A program made the translations under genes and the position numbers. From the NCBI RefSeq assembly GCF_002946835.1, contig NZ_CP026652.1:1178001-1242000 (forward strand): a stretch of 64,000 nucleotides of DNA, given 5' to 3'. Shown one piece after another: positions 51,958 to 62,457 of the stretch; the stretch's first letter is position 1; the number at the start of each line of letters is the position of its first letter. The stretch is from Streptomyces dengpaensis (GTDB lineage: Bacteria; Actinomycetota; Actinomycetes; Streptomycetales; Streptomycetaceae). The notes below the pieces were generated by a model. That model was not told where the DNA came from. It saw nothing but the letters and a program-made list of their open reading frames with translations, and searched no databases.

Positions 51958-53121
51958 TCACACCGGCAGGGGGATGCGGGCGCAGAACCAGTACAGGCTG
52001 ACGGCCACGACGGGAGCCGTCAGCGCGGGCAGGGCCCAGCGGTGCGCGGGGGTCCGGCGGAGCAGCGCCAGCGGCGGGAACAGCAGGGCGGTGAGGCACA
52101 GTTGCACCGCCTCGATGCCGACGTTGAAGCTCAGGAGCGACAGCAGCAGCTCCCAGGACCAGCTCTCGTCGATGCCCAGCGCGCCGGCGAAGCCCAGGCC
52201 GTGCAGGAGACCGAACACGAAGACGACCGGCAACCGCCATCGGGCGGTCCGGTCGCGGTCGCGGTACCTGAGGTTGGCGAGGGCCACGACGACGATCGAC
52301 GCCGCGATGACCGGTTCGACGACCGCTCCCGGTACGTCCACGACGTCCATGGCCGCCAGCAGGAACGTGATGCTGTGTGCGGCGGTGAAGGCGGTCGCCG
52401 TGAGGACGACGTCGCGCAGGCCGCGGGCCCCCATGAGCAGGGACAGCAGGAAGAGGATGTGGTCCAGGCCGAACAGCAGGTGCTCGGCACCGAGCAGGAA
52501 GAACTCCACGACCTGGCGCGGCTCCTGGTGTTCGGCGGTCTTCAACGTCGGCTCCGCGGCGGTCAGGACCACGGAGCCCCGCTGCCCGTGGAGGTCGTAG
52601 TCGACGATCGTCTCCGTGCCGTGGACGAAGGTCTCGGCGTCGGGGAACAGCGCGCTGGAGATCTCATGGGTGCCCCCGGCGCCGCCCGCGCACGCGTAGG
52701 TGAGCGTCAGCACCGCGAAGGGTCGACTGCCGCGGGTGTGGACGTCCGCGTCGCCCGCCATGGTTGGCGTGCACGGTTTGTCGTCGTAGGTGACGGCGAA
52801 GCGCTCGGTGACGTACTCGGTCACGGCGTCGGCGTTGACCCGCAGTTGGCGAAGCTGCTCGGCCCGGTCCTTCGCTTCGTACGCCTCCGCGTAGAGCCAG
52901 GCCGACTTCATGAGCAGGTCGTACTCGAGGTCGAGCACGGCCTCGGCGTCGGTGCCGGTCACCTCGGCGTAGGCGCTGGTGCTCGCGTCGTGCGCGGCGG
53001 CCGGGGCGGGATGGACGAGGCCGGCTGTGACCAGGCCGCAGAGGATCGCCGCGGCGGCGAGGACGGCTGCGGGCAGCCGGCGGAGCGGCAGCCGGCGGGA
53101 GAGTAGCGGGAACGAAGGCAC
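51958..53121 (-). CDS. HupE/UreJ-type membrane protein
   Basis: Predicted about 387-aa exported membrane protein. The signal region (RRLPAAVLAAAAILCGLVTA ending near APAAAHDAS) is followed by a soluble domain of about 180 residues. A six-helix HupE/UreJ_2 domain follows: GAEHLLFGLDHILFLLSLLM, HSITFLLA, GLLHGLGFAGALG and FNVGIEAVQL. The His-rich helices suggest metal (nickel or cobalt) transport, but this is not settled for the family. GTG 53121 gives a normal signal peptide; an in-frame GTG at 53223 would add 34 residues. It follows the phosphoesterase gene, 20 bases or more downstream. Confidence 0.8.
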   Translation of the reverse strand: MPSFPLLSRRLPLRRLPAAVLAAAAILCGLVTAGLVHPAPAAAHDASTSAYAEVTGTDAEAVLDLEYDLLMKSAWLYAEAYEAKDRAEQLRQLRVNADAVTEYVTERFAVTYDDKPCTPTMAGDADVHTRGSRPFAVLTLTYACAGGAGGTHEISSALFPDAETFVHGTETIVDYDLHGQRGSVVLTAAEPTLKTAEHQEPRQVVEFFLLGAEHLLFGLDHILFLLSLLMGARGLRDVVLTATAFTAAHSITFLLAAMDVVDVPGAVVEPVIAASIVVVALANLRYRDRDRTARWRLPVVFVFGLLHGLGFAGALGIDESWSWELLLSLLSFNVGIEAVQLCLTALLFPPLALLRRTPAHRWALPALTAPVVAVSLYWFCARIPLPV

Positions 53122-53242
53122 GGTGAGGTCTCGGGATTCCGGATCGGAGGCCTGGAGAATGGTGGCGGCCGCCGCCCCGGACTTGCTCGGTCCGTCCGGG
53201 GCGGCGGCGATCGGTGCTGTCACGTCATCCGGTCACTGTCGA

Positions 53243-56200
53243 TCACTGTCGACTCGACGGGGTGAACCACCGGTACTCCTTGGAGTCCGGTCCCCAGGTG
53301 CCGGGACGGCCGTCGGCGTCCTTCGTGACGAAGACGCTCGGCTCGGACGCGGTCACGCCGCCGCCGGTGGAACGCGCCGTGACGAGCCACCCGTAGGCCG
53401 TGCCGGGCTTGAGGTCCTTCCACGTCACCGAGGCGATCTCACCGGAGTCGACCCGGCTCGTCCCGATGACGCTCACGGGGTTGTAGAGCGCGAGCGAGTC
53501 GGTCTTGAAGGTCGTCGTACGGGTGCTCAGGTCGACCGGCAGGACCATGTTGTCCTCGAGCCCGTTGTAGCGGTGGCTGGTGTCGTACTCGGTGGCGCCG
53601 AACTCGTCGAGCAGCGGGGAGTACGTGTCCACGATCAGCTCGGAACGGTCGACGTCGAACTGGAGCATCCGGAAGAAGCTCGCGCCGAACTGCAGCTGAT
53701 CGGTGGGCTGGTAGCCGCCGATCTCGGTGAGCCCGAGCCGGTCGGCCGACACCGTGTAGAACTGGTAGTCCGCCAGCAGCTCGACGACACCGTGGCCGAC
53801 CTGGCCCACCTTGGTCTTCACGTTGGTGCCCACGCCGTGCTCGTGGCCGGCGAGGATGAGGAACACGTTCGGGTTGTTCTCGACCACCTTCTTGTAGAGC
53901 ATCGAGCCGTCGGGCGCGGAGAACTTGGCGCCGCGTCCGTCGGGGTTGCTGCTCGGCGCGAGGTAGTCGTGCGAGAGCAGGATGCCGTTGCGGTCGGGAT
54001 ACCGCTCGAAGACAGAGTCGGCCCACTCCGCCTCCTCGCGCGTCACGCCGTACGACAGGCCGACCACGACGAAGTCGAGGCCGCCCGCGGAGAACAGGTC
54101 GTAGTGGTTCTGGTTGTCGCCCGCGCGCCACGGGCCGCCGTACTCGGCGTGCTCCCAGCCCTTGGACAGCGCCGCATAGCGGTCGGGGCCGTAGTACTGG
54201 TTGTAGAGCGCGCCCGGACCGTTCTCGGTGCCCGACTGGTTGTCGTGGTTGCCCGCGATGACTCCGTTCGGGACGCCGGCGCCGTCCAGGACGCCCTGCT
54301 GCCTCGAGGACACTTCGAACTCGCCGACGACCTGCTGCCGGGTGGCCTCGTCGGCGGGCTTGCGGATGTTGTTCTCGATGATGTCGCCGGTGTGGGCGAC
54401 ATACGCGATCTTGCGGGCGGTCTTGTTCTTCTTGATCCAGTCGACGATGCCGCCGTAGGCGGACTCCCAGACGGCGCGCTCCTCGGCGGTCTCCTGCTCC
54501 ACCGCGCCCTCGGAGAGGTATTGCGTGTCGGTGAAGTGGACGAGCGAGAAGTCGTAGGAGCCGGGGTCGGCGAAGCGGTTCGGGTCGCCCGGGTCGATGT
54601 CGTCGGCGAACGGGTCCTCACCCGTCACCATGACGTGGACCTTCTGGTGGTCGATGTACGTGCGGTCGACGACCGCGGTCAGGACGGTGTCGCCCTCGGC
54701 GGCGCCGCGGGCGCTCGTCAGGACGTCCCATGCCTCGGTCCGCGTGTTCCACACCCGCAGCGCCGCCAGCCGCTCGGGGTCGATGACGCCCTCCCAGCGC
54801 AGCACCGGGGAGTCCACGTGCCCTTTCACCTCGACGTCGAACCGCTGGTACGTCACGTCCCGGCCGGCCGGGGCGTCGAGCGTCTCGCCGTCGGCGGGCT
54901 CAAGTCCCCTGGCCGATACGCGCTTCTCGCCCTTGACCCGCAGCGTGGTCGGGACGGACGCGGCCGTGCCCTTGTACACCTGGTTCGGGGTGAGGATCTT
55001 GGCCTGGGAGAACGTCGCGTCCACCGTGCCGCCGTCGGGCTCGGCCACCTTCGCCGAGAGCGTCACATCGCGGTCCGCGTCGGTCGTGCCCGACGCCGGG
55101 GTGAGGTCCGCGGGGACGTCCGGGATGCCCGCGGAGGAGAAGACGACCTTACGGGTCCCGGTGTTGCCGAGGCTGTCGGTGGCGGTCACGGACAGGGTGT
55201 GCTCGCCCGCCGTCAGGCCGGGGCCCACCGGGGAGCCCAGGTCGATCGGCTCGCCGTCGAGTTTGACGTCCGGTCCGGTCACGACGCCGGAGGCGTCCTC
55301 CACCCGGACGTCGAGGACGACCGCCGCGGTGATCTTCTGACCGGCGGCCGGGGTGCTCTGCGCGACCTTCGGGGCCGAGTTGTCGCTGACCAGGGCGCGG
55401 GTCGAGGTCTGGCCCGTGGTGGAGGTCGCGGCGAGAGTGTGCCTGCCGTCCTCGATCTTGGTGGTGTCGAGGTCGGCACGCAGGCCCCGGGCCGGACCGT
55501 CCACGAGGAACTCCAGGTCGATCTCGGTCAGCGGAATCACGTTGTCGCCACAGTTGCCGTCACCCATGCCGTACAAGCTCTTCAGCATCTGGCCGGTGGC
55601 CGTGCCGTTTGCCGGAGTGACCGTGATGCCGGAGATCGCGAAGTCGTCACGGTTGTCGCCGCACGACGTCGGGAAGGTGCCGGTCACGAAGTCGACCGTG
55701 TTCCATCCGGGCACGAGCCACTCGTTCGGGAACGTCAGATCCACGTGCCGGCTCACGAAGTCGCTTTCAAGCAGCAGCTTCTGACCGTTGATGAGCACAT
55801 GGTTGCCGTAGCGTGCCTCGATCGAGTTGCCGCCCACGGTGAAGCCGAGGGTCGCGTCGCCCGAACCGAGCGTCTGGGAGACATGCACCGCCGGGGCGTC
55901 GATCGTGTAGCGCAGCGTGGCCTCGCGCAGGGCGGTGTCGCTGCTGCCGCAGGTGCCGTCGCCCATGCTGTACGACGCGTCGATGTCCTGCCCCGTCACC
56001 GTGGCGCCGTCGAGAGCGAGCGCGAGGTGGGAGATCGCGAAGTCGTCGCGGTTGTTGCCGCAGGACTCCTTGTAGTCGCCGGTGACGACCTTGATCGTGT
56101 TGTCGCCGGGCACCAGGAACCGGGCCGGGATCGCGATGTCCACCCGCTGGTTCACCCAACTGCCGCCCAGGTCCACGCGCTTGCCGTTGACGAGCAGGTA

Positions 56201-57223
56201 GTTGTCGAACTTGTCGTCGATCGAGTTCGCGGCAACGTCGAAGGAGAACGTCGCGGCGCCGTTGCCGAGTGTGGGTTCGGTCTCTGGCGCCGCGCCGTCG
56301 ACGGTCAGCGACTTGACGCCGCTGTCACCGCCCGCCGGGGTCGTCGCGAAGACCGGCTGCGTGCCCTTCACGAGCGAACCGTCCTTGGGCAGCAGACGCG
56401 GCGCCCCCTCCGGGGTGTTGTTCACGGTCACGGTGTGCTTGACGGATGCGCCCGAGGCGGTCGTAGCGGTGATGGTGTGCTTACCGTTCGCCAGCTTCGC
56501 CGTATCCACGTCCGCGGTGAGTCCGGTGGTGCCCTGGGGGTCGCCCAGGACGAAGAAGCTGAGCGTCGCCTTCGTGAGCAGCGAGGTGTTCGAGCCGCAG
56601 CTGCCGTCGCCGAAGGAGTACGTGTACTCGTTCTCCTCGCCGTCCGCGATCTCGCCGAGCAGCTCGAGGCCCACGTCCGACAGGACGAAGTCGTCGTAGT
56701 TGGTGCCGCACGAGCTCTCGACCGTGCCCGCGAAGACCTCGACCTTGTTCTCGCCCTTCACGAGATGCTCGTTCGGGATCTCGATCGTCGCCCGCTCGTT
56801 GACGAGGTCACCGATGTCCACCCGGTACGCGCCGTTGACCAGCACGTAGTTGTGGTAGCGCGCCTCCGTCGAGTTCGACCCGACGTCGAAGCTCAGCCGG
56901 GACACCCCCACCGTCCGGTCGGCGTCGAGCTCATCCCCGTCGATCGCGAGGCCGGTCACATCGTCGTCGGCCGCGGTCGGAGTGGCCGCGACCTTCGCCG
57001 TGCCCTCCAGGTACGCACCGTCGTGCGGAGTGAGCGTCGGCGGACTCGTGGTGCCGCCCGGCTCGACCTCACCCGCCTGCCGTGTCACCGGGCCGGGATC
57101 GGCGGGTGCGGCCACGGCGTTCCCACTCATGCTCGTGAGCAGCACGCCGGCCATGACCGCGGCGGCGAGAGGGGACCCGCCCCATATGCCACCGAACCGT
57201 CTTCGTCGCGCTGTCGGCTCCAT
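53243..57223 (-). CDS. Large secreted metallophosphoesterase with three internal repeat domains
   Basis: Predicted 1326-aa secreted protein. The signal peptide ends near GNAVAAPAD. Three related domains of about 130 residues follow (about 85-250, 275-430, 435-570), each with an (N/D)Y-VLVNG-like strand, an IPxxxLVxGxN strand and two Cys in SCGxNxDDF and GDGxCG. Then come beta-sandwich linkers and a calcineurin-type phosphoesterase (VHFTDTQYL, HTGDIIEN, GNHDNQSG, LSHDYLAP, AGHEHGVG), and a C-terminal fibronectin-like part. ATG 57223 has an AGGAGG box. Substrate unknown; the repeats may bind carbohydrate or wall. Confidence 0.88.
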   Translation of the reverse strand: MEPTARRRRFGGIWGGSPLAAAVMAGVLLTSMSGNAVAAPADPGPVTRQAGEVEPGGTTSPPTLTPHDGAYLEGTAKVAATPTAADDDVTGLAIDGDELDADRTVGVSRLSFDVGSNSTEARYHNYVLVNGAYRVDIGDLVNERATIEIPNEHLVKGENKVEVFAGTVESSCGTNYDDFVLSDVGLELLGEIADGEENEYTYSFGDGSCGSNTSLLTKATLSFFVLGDPQGTTGLTADVDTAKLANGKHTITATTASGASVKHTVTVNNTPEGAPRLLPKDGSLVKGTQPVFATTPAGGDSGVKSLTVDGAAPETEPTLGNGAATFSFDVAANSIDDKFDNYLLVNGKRVDLGGSWVNQRVDIAIPARFLVPGDNTIKVVTGDYKESCGNNRDDFAISHLALALDGATVTGQDIDASYSMGDGTCGSSDTALREATLRYTIDAPAVHVSQTLGSGDATLGFTVGGNSIEARYGNHVLINGQKLLLESDFVSRHVDLTFPNEWLVPGWNTVDFVTGTFPTSCGDNRDDFAISGITVTPANGTATGQMLKSLYGMGDGNCGDNVIPLTEIDLEFLVDGPARGLRADLDTTKIEDGRHTLAATSTTGQTSTRALVSDNSAPKVAQSTPAAGQKITAAVVLDVRVEDASGVVTGPDVKLDGEPIDLGSPVGPGLTAGEHTLSVTATDSLGNTGTRKVVFSSAGIPDVPADLTPASGTTDADRDVTLSAKVAEPDGGTVDATFSQAKILTPNQVYKGTAASVPTTLRVKGEKRVSARGLEPADGETLDAPAGRDVTYQRFDVEVKGHVDSPVLRWEGVIDPERLAALRVWNTRTEAWDVLTSARGAAEGDTVLTAVVDRTYIDHQKVHVMVTGEDPFADDIDPGDPNRFADPGSYDFSLVHFTDTQYLSEGAVEQETAEERAVWESAYGGIVDWIKKNKTARKIAYVAHTGDIIENNIRKPADEATRQQVVGEFEVSSRQQGVLDGAGVPNGVIAGNHDNQSGTENGPGALYNQYYGPDRYAALSKGWEHAEYGGPWRAGDNQNHYDLFSAGGLDFVVVGLSYGVTREEAEWADSVFERYPDRNGILLSHDYLAPSSNPDGRGAKFSAPDGSMLYKKVVENNPNVFLILAGHEHGVGTNVKTKVGQVGHGVVELLADYQFYTVSADRLGLTEIGGYQPTDQLQFGASFFRMLQFDVDRSELIVDTYSPLLDEFGATEYDTSHRYNGLEDNMVLPVDLSTRTTTFKTDSLALYNPVSVIGTSRVDSGEIASVTWKDLKPGTAYGWLVTARSTGGGVTASEPSVFVTKDADGRPGTWGPDSKEYRWFTPSSRQ

Positions 57224-57582
57224 CAGCGGAAGTCCCTCCTGTCGCCCAAAGGTGAAGGGCTCACTACGGCGCTCCGCAGCATGCCCATGGCAACCATCTT
57301 GGGCAGCACAGGTGAACTGGGCGGGGTCAGGCGCCAAAGGCAGAGGAAATACGGACGCAGCGTCATCCAGCAGGAAGCGGCTGTAGTTAGTCGCGGCGGT
57401 TGCGGCAGTTGCGGCAGTCGAGTAACGGCCGCAGAGCCGACCGGAGGACCCCGGGCCACATCACCGTCCTTACCCAGCCGTCGAGTTGGCCATCACCGAG
57501 CCGAAGAACCTCTCCTACCAGAGCTGCCGTACGTATCTGGAGGCGGACTTCGGGATGGGTGCGCCCTCACGCGCCCACAACG

Positions 57583-57619
57583 CCATGCGGCCGGCGGCAT
57601 GGTGCCGCCGGCCGCATGG
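57583..57619. terminator. Strong terminator downstream of the subtilase gene
   Basis: CCATGCGGCCGGCGGCA (57583-57599) and TGCCGCCGGCCGCATGG (57603-57619) make a perfect 17-bp stem with a TGG loop, 63 bases after the subtilase stop. The 458-base gap 57224-57681 otherwise holds no recognised gene. Confidence 0.92.
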
Positions 57620-57639
57620 GTCGGGTACCGAATGTTCCA

Positions 57640-57690
57640 GGTTATTCGGATTCATTCGGTGTTATTCGGTGTTATTCGGTGTTACTTGGT
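57640..57690. repeat. 10-bp GTTATTCGGT tandem repeat at the subtilase 3' end
   Basis: About five copies of (G)TTATTCGGT/TTCATTCGGT-type decamers run from about 57640 to 57690. The last covers the TAA stop codon. AT content is clearly above the surroundings. Confidence 0.8.
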
Positions 57691-60600
57691 GTGGACTCCA
57701 TAGGCGCGGATGACCGTCTGATCCACCTGGTCGCCGGCCTTGTCCTGGGCCTGGACGCGCAGGGAGACATAGCCGGTGCCGTTGGCCGCGGCCTTGGGGT
57801 CGATCAGGGCCTTCCAGGCGCCCTTGCCCTCGTGCGACAGGCGCTCGACCTTGGTCCAGTGGGCTCCGTCGTCGTAGGAGACCCAGGCCCGCATCCGGTC
57901 GATCTCCGGGCCCTTGAGGCCGTCCTGGTGGCGGGCCTTCAGCGACACGGCGGTCGGACCCGAGGACCGCACCTGGTTGGCGCCGTCGACGGGTACGCCG
58001 TAGTCGAGCTGGATCAGCGGCAGCACCGTGCTCTTCGCCGTGGTCTGCGAGGAGAACGTCCAACTGGTGTCGGTGGAGGTGGAGATCTGCCACTCGGGAC
58101 CGGCCGCACGGGCGGTGTGCACCTGGAGCCGGTAGTCGCCCTTGCCGCCGGTGACGGGGATGTCGCCCCACGCGTACCGCTGATCGGCGATCAGGTCGTC
58201 ACCGCGGTACAGGCGGGTGCTGACCTCGTCGTCTCCCTTGGCGAAGCCGTAGTGCCCGGTCTCGCTCTCGGTGAACTCCGGGATCCGCAGGCCGATGGTG
58301 TCGCCGTCGCGGGCCGAGGAGAATCCCTCGACGCCCTTCGGGGCGGCCGGACGGATCACCGAGCGGTGCCAGTTCTCCTCCCGGACCTCACCGGGCTTGT
58401 ACTGCTGGAATCCGGCCGTCGTACCGCCGGTGACCGGGAGCCCGATGTTCATGGGGATCGTGTTGTTGACACGGTGCAGCCACACGGTGTCGTCGGCGGT
58501 GACCGTCTCGGTGCGCACGGACGGCACCTTCACAAACGACTCGGTCTCCATGAGGAATGCGGTGTTCTGCCACGGGCGCCAGGCGAAGCGCTGCTCCGCG
58601 TTCCACTCGGACGCACCGGAGCGGTGGTAGTGGCTCTTGACCGTGGCGGTCGGCAGCCGGTCGATGTCGTAGACCATCCTGCCGGGCACCCGGTCGCGCT
58701 CGACCAGCGTCACGTCGTACTGGTACGGGCTCGCGGAGACGGCGGACCACTCGATCCGCACCTCGCGCTCGGACAGCAGCTCGGACAGTTCCCTGCCGTG
58801 GTCCTGGCTGACGCGCGCGGCCATGATCGGAAGGCGTTCGCCGCCGGCGGGGTGCCAGGGCATCCAGGGCGACCCGGGCCCGGGGTAGACCACCAGGGCC
58901 GCGGCCGCTCCGGCCGAGGCGGCCCGGGCCACACTCCCGTACTCATCGGATTCCGGGGCGATGAACGCGATCTTGCCGCGCAGATCCTTGCCCGCCAGTT
59001 CCTCCTCCGTAGCGGCTCCCACGTCCACGAGCGGGAGACGCCTGGTGCCGTCCACCAGGGGAGAGTGCATATACGGGGGGGCATAGAGGTCCGGGGCGCC
59101 CGGGCCGAGGGCCTTGACGGTCATACGGGGAGGAGCGAGCTGCCACCGGGAGTAGGCCTCGAAGGAACCCTTGGCGGGCTTGTCCGTCGGGGTGATGTAC
59201 AGCGTGTTCATGACGCTGTACTCGATCACGCTGCTGGAGATGTCCCGGCCGCCGAAGGCGCGGTGGAAGCCGTAGTGCACCATGCCCTGCGACTCGGCCG
59301 GCTTCGGGGTGCGGATGTCGACCTTGACGGCCTTGCTCGCGTCCACCACCAGGGTGAGGTCGCGGTCGACCTTCAGCTCCGGACGGACGTCCATGCTGTG
59401 TTCGTCGCCGGTGCTGTTCTTGGACCCGACCAGCGCCTCGAAGAAGTAGGTGTCCTCAGGGAGTTGGAAGGTGACGTTCGGGCCGTGGATCTCAGGCAGG
59501 TAGTACCCGATGAAGTCCCATCGCGGATCACTGCCGAAGATCTGGAACCAGGTGACGGTGGACGGTTCCTGGCCCGAACGGCCGAGGCCGGTGAGCGTGA
59601 TGGTGCGCAGCTTCCCCTGGACCGTCACCGCGACGGCGGTACCGGCCTTCACCGAGCCGTCGGCCGAGGTGGCGGTCAGGTGGCCGGTGTACCGGCCGCG
59701 GGCGGCCTCGGTGGGCGTGACCTTGACGGGCACGGTGGCGGTCGCACCGGCGGGCACGGTGACCGACGACTTGCCGGCCTCGATCAGCCCGGCGGGAGCC
59801 GCGGTGCCTCCGGCGCCCTTGACCTCCAGCGACAGGGACAGCTCTACGTCACTGTCGGAGTCGTTGGTGTAGGTGACCGTCCCGTTCACCGGGTCCTGGC
59901 CGGGCTGGACGGCGCCGAGGTTGAGGGTGCCGGTGGCGTGCACGGTCTGGGCCGAGGCTCGCGCCACGTCCATCCGGCCGCCGCCCTGGGCGTCCGTCTC
60001 GGTGTCCTCGACGACCTTGGCGGTGGAGACCAGGGCGTCCTTGATCCGGGCGGGGCTCCAGTCGGGGTGCTGCTGGCGCAACAGCGCGGCGGCGCCCGCC
60101 ACATGGGGCGTGGCCATGGAGGTGCCGGAGGCCGCGGTGTAGAGGTCGTCGACCGGGGCGCCCATGGAGGTGCCGTGGGCGCGGGCCGCCACGATGCCCA
60201 CACCGGGCGCCGTGATCTCGGGCTTCATCTCGGACGAGTCGCCCACCGGACCCCGGCTGGAGAACTCGGCGAGGGTGTCGTCGCGGTCCACCGCTCCCAC
60301 GGTCAGCGCCCGGTTCGCGATGCCGGGCGAACCCACGGTGCCGGTGCCGGGGCCGGAGTTGCCCGCGGCGGTCACGAAGAGGGTGCCGGTCTCCTCGGTC
60401 AGCCGGTCGAGGGCGGCGGCCATCGGGTCGTTCTCCTGGGGCGGGCCGCCCAGGCTCATGTTGACGATGTCGGCGCCGGAGTGGGCGGCCCACTCCATGC
60501 CGGCCATCACCCAGGAGTTGTAACCGGACCCGTCGCTGCCGAGCACCTTGCCGATGAGGAGTTCGGCGTCGGGCGCGACGCCCTTGCGGGTGCTGTCGGA

Positions 60601-61515
60601 GCCGGCTCCGCTGCCCGCGACGGTGGAGGCCACATGGGTGCCGTGGCCGTGGCCGTCATCGGTGTTCTCGTCCGTGGTGAAGTTCTGCCCGCCGGCGATC
60701 CTGCCCCGCAGGTCGGGGTGTTCGGGATCGGCGCCGGTGTCGAGCACCGCGACCTTGACGCCCTTCCCGGTCGGGCCGGACTTCCAGACGTCCGGTGCCC
60801 CGATCTGCTCCACACTGCGGTCGAGCTCGGCGTTGACCTTGCCGTCCAGCCACACCTTGTCGATGTGCCCGGCGAGCTCGGGGCCGGACTTCCGGTTCTT
60901 CTGCGACGGCGCGGCGGTAGCGGACTTCCAGAAGTCCGGCAGTTCGGCCTTGTCGGCGCTCAGTGCGGCACCGTGCACACTGTTCAGCACGGCGGTCCGG
61001 CGGGTTCCGGCCGGTGCCTTCTGCTCCCGGAGCGAGTCGACGGCCTCGGCGTAGGAGACGATCAGCGGCAACCGGGCGCTGCGGGCGTCGTCATAGCCCT
61101 GCTCGATGAGCGAGGTGACATTGAAAAGGCTTCGGTCCAGTTGTCCCGAGGCCACATAGGGGATCGCCGACGACGGTGTGACATGCAGGGTGCCGTCGAC
61201 GTCGCGGGTGCTGAACACCTCCTTCTCGTGGCCAGGGGCCGGCTTGACGGTCGCGGCCTGCCGGCCGTCGGCGAACCGCTCGACCTTCACCACATCGCCG
61301 GTCACCAGGGTCACGGTCCACGTCTTGGTGACCGTCCGGTCGCCCGAGGCGCCTGATCGCCCGGCCGCCGTCGGGGCCAACGGGGTGCCATGCGCCGCTG
61401 CGGGCATGGTCGTTGCGAGCAGAGTCACCGCGGCGGCGGCCACGGTCGCTCGCGTCGCCCGCGCCGGCCATGGGGTGTCGCCCCTGGTAGGCGCGGAAGT
61501 TGATATTGATCTCAT
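57682..61515 (-). CDS. Secreted S8 family serine peptidase (subtilase)
   Basis: Predicted 1277-aa secreted protease. Signal peptide ([19 protein letters not shown]), a propeptide to about residue 215, then the catalytic domain. The triad is Asp in [14 protein letters not shown], His in [14 protein letters not shown] and Ser in [15 protein letters not shown], with oxyanion Asn in [12 protein letters not shown]-terminal beta domains of about 750 residues follow, including a PA-like insert ([14 protein letters not shown]). ATG 61515 precedes a typical signal; ATG 61539 is an alternative. The ribosome site is weak. A TTGCATAC box in the upstream region resembles the GntR-type boxes, perhaps by chance. 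Confidence 0.93.
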   Translation of the reverse strand: MRSISTSAPTRGDTPWPARATRATVAAAAVTLLATTMPAAAHGTPLAPTAAGRSGASGDRTVTKTWTVTLVTGDVVKVERFADGRQAATVKPAPGHEKEVFSTRDVDGTLHVTPSSAIPYVASGQLDRSLFNVTSLIEQGYDDARSARLPLIVSYAEAVDSLREQKAPAGTRRTAVLNSVHGAALSADKAELPDFWKSATAAPSQKNRKSGPELAGHIDKVWLDGKVNAELDRSVEQIGAPDVWKSGPTGKGVKVAVLDTGADPEHPDLRGRIAGGQNFTTDENTDDGHGHGTHVASTVAGSGAGSDSTRKGVAPDAELLIGKVLGSDGSGYNSWVMAGMEWAAHSGADIVNMSLGGPPQENDPMAAALDRLTEETGTLFVTAAGNSGPGTGTVGSPGIANRALTVGAVDRDDTLAEFSSRGPVGDSSEMKPEITAPGVGIVAARAHGTSMGAPVDDLYTAASGTSMATPHVAGAAALLRQQHPDWSPARIKDALVSTAKVVEDTETDAQGGGRMDVARASAQTVHATGTLNLGAVQPGQDPVNGTVTYTNDSDSDVELSLSLEVKGAGGTAAPAGLIEAGKSSVTVPAGATATVPVKVTPTEAARGRYTGHLTATSADGSVKAGTAVAVTVQGKLRTITLTGLGRSGQEPSTVTWFQIFGSDPRWDFIGYYLPEIHGPNVTFQLPEDTYFFEALVGSKNSTGDEHSMDVRPELKVDRDLTLVVDASKAVKVDIRTPKPAESQGMVHYGFHRAFGGRDISSSVIEYSVMNTLYITPTDKPAKGSFEAYSRWQLAPPRMTVKALGPGAPDLYAPPYMHSPLVDGTRRLPLVDVGAATEEELAGKDLRGKIAFIAPESDEYGSVARAASAGAAAALVVYPGPGSPWMPWHPAGGERLPIMAARVSQDHGRELSELLSEREVRIEWSAVSASPYQYDVTLVERDRVPGRMVYDIDRLPTATVKSHYHRSGASEWNAEQRFAWRPWQNTAFLMETESFVKVPSVRTETVTADDTVWLHRVNNTIPMNIGLPVTGGTTAGFQQYKPGEVREENWHRSVIRPAAPKGVEGFSSARDGDTIGLRIPEFTESETGHYGFAKGDDEVSTRLYRGDDLIADQRYAWGDIPVTGGKGDYRLQVHTARAAGPEWQISTSTDTSWTFSSQTTAKSTVLPLIQLDYGVPVDGANQVRSSGPTAVSLKARHQDGLKGPEIDRMRAWVSYDDGAHWTKVERLSHEGKGAWKALIDPKAAANGTGYVSLRVQAQDKAGDQVDQTVIRAYGVHTK

Positions 61516-61679
61516 AACGTGTGATCTTGCATGTTGCATACACGCAAGGTCAACGGGGTGCCGGTAAGAACCGTGTCACCAACCGCAAACGGTGGTGATT
61601 TCGGGAGGGCTTCACCCGTGTGGGTGAGTCCGAGGCCGTACGACTGCGGTGAGTGGAGCCTCGCGAGGACGATCGACGA

Positions 61680-61795
61680 CCGTGGCCCGTATCCCGTTGG
61701 ACCTGGACGAGTGGTCGAGCACTGCACACTGCTCAAGGACAAGCAGGAGCTTGTGTCCGGCAAGCGGGGCGCGACGCGGCTGGGCTTCGCCGGGT
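61680..61795 (+). pseudogene. Fragment of a Tn3-family transposase (DUF4158)
   Basis: In two adjacent frames the plus strand reads VARIPLDLDE, then VVEHCTLLKDKQELVSGKRG and ATRLGFA. Intact DUF4158 regions of Streptomyces Tn3-type transposases carry the same order (RIPLDLDELVEHWTLL, ELVAGKRGATRLGFA). A frameshift lies after LDE and everything downstream is lost. Confidence 0.7.
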
Positions 61796-61979
61796 ATGTT
61801 GGGTGTGTGGTGCCTGACGACGTGTCGGGGCGTGGTGGTGCCGGGTTCCGGGCCTGTGGTCAGGCAGTGGTGGGCTCGTCGGCAGCGCCGGTGATCTGGT
61901 TCCAGATGGCGAAGCGGATGGTCATCTCGGCTCGGTGGTCGGGTGCGGTCATGAGGTGGCGGTGGGCGGCGGCGCATTG

Positions 61980-62140
61980 CTGCGCCGCGACCACCGCGGG
62001 CAGGCCCTCGGGGATGGCCGCCACCGCCAGCGATACGGCACTGATGAACAGGTCGCCGAAGTCCTGCCCGCGTACCAGGCCGAGAATGAGCTCCGGCACG
62101 CTGCCCGCTCCCGGCCCAAGCGCCCGGGAAGACCGCGGAC
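61980..62140 (-). pseudogene. Fragment of a cation P-type ATPase
   Basis: The frame reads GLVRGQDFGDLFISAVSLAV then AAIPEGLPAVVA, matching the TM4 region (PEGL motif) of Ca-type P-type ATPases. Nothing of the phosphorylation or ATP domains is nearby. It is joined in frame to an unrelated tail ending near 61860 (RAEMTIRFAIWNQITGAADE) that I do not recognise. Confidence 0.7.
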
Positions 62141-62164
62141 CGTGCGCTCCATCCGGCTGGTGAC

Positions 62165-62379
62165 GTGCCATAGGGCATGCCTATGCATCGGCGGGTTCTG
62201 CACACCGGTCTTCCCGCCTCGTCTGCGCTGGTGAAGTGGTCGCCACTGGGCAGGGTGACGACTCCATCTACGTCAACCGTCGCGGTATGGCGGGTGCCGC
62301 GGTAGTCACTTGCGAGTTGGGTGCCCAGTGTCAGGACACCCGCAAGTCGATCCTCGACATACATGTGGCGATCAGGCAA
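62165..62379 (-). pseudogene. RAMA-domain-like fragment
   Basis: From ATG 62379 the frame reads EDRLAGVLTLGTQLASDYRG, then TRHTATVDVDGVVTLPSGDH and FTSADEAG. This resembles RAMA domains associated with restriction/methylase systems (L..G..L...Y+G..+.A.V..DG.I.L..G..F.SP..A). After DEAGR the sequence loses the pattern, so it is a fragment. It lies between drmC and the transposon scraps. Confidence 0.5.
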
Positions 62380-62457
62380 GGGGATTTCGGACTCATGGGC
62401 CCCTGATTCTTTGGTCGCAGCGGGAAGGGGCGAGCTCCGAGACCAGAACCTACCCGT

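Noticed and set aside
52979..57703. Very long plus-strand open frame (1574 codons) across the phosphoesterase
   Set aside because: It is the antisense of the metallophosphoesterase and HupE genes, has Val/Arg/Gly-biased composition, no domains and no ribosome site. Long antisense frames are expected at this GC content.
57400..61356. Plus-strand open frame of 1318 codons over the subtilase
   Set aside because: Antisense of the S8 protease, whose signal peptide and full catalytic triad settle the coding strand.
61531..62163. 210-codon plus-strand frame across the transposon scraps
   Set aside because: Only about 30 residues match DUF4158, in two frames. The rest is antisense of the P-type ATPase fragment.
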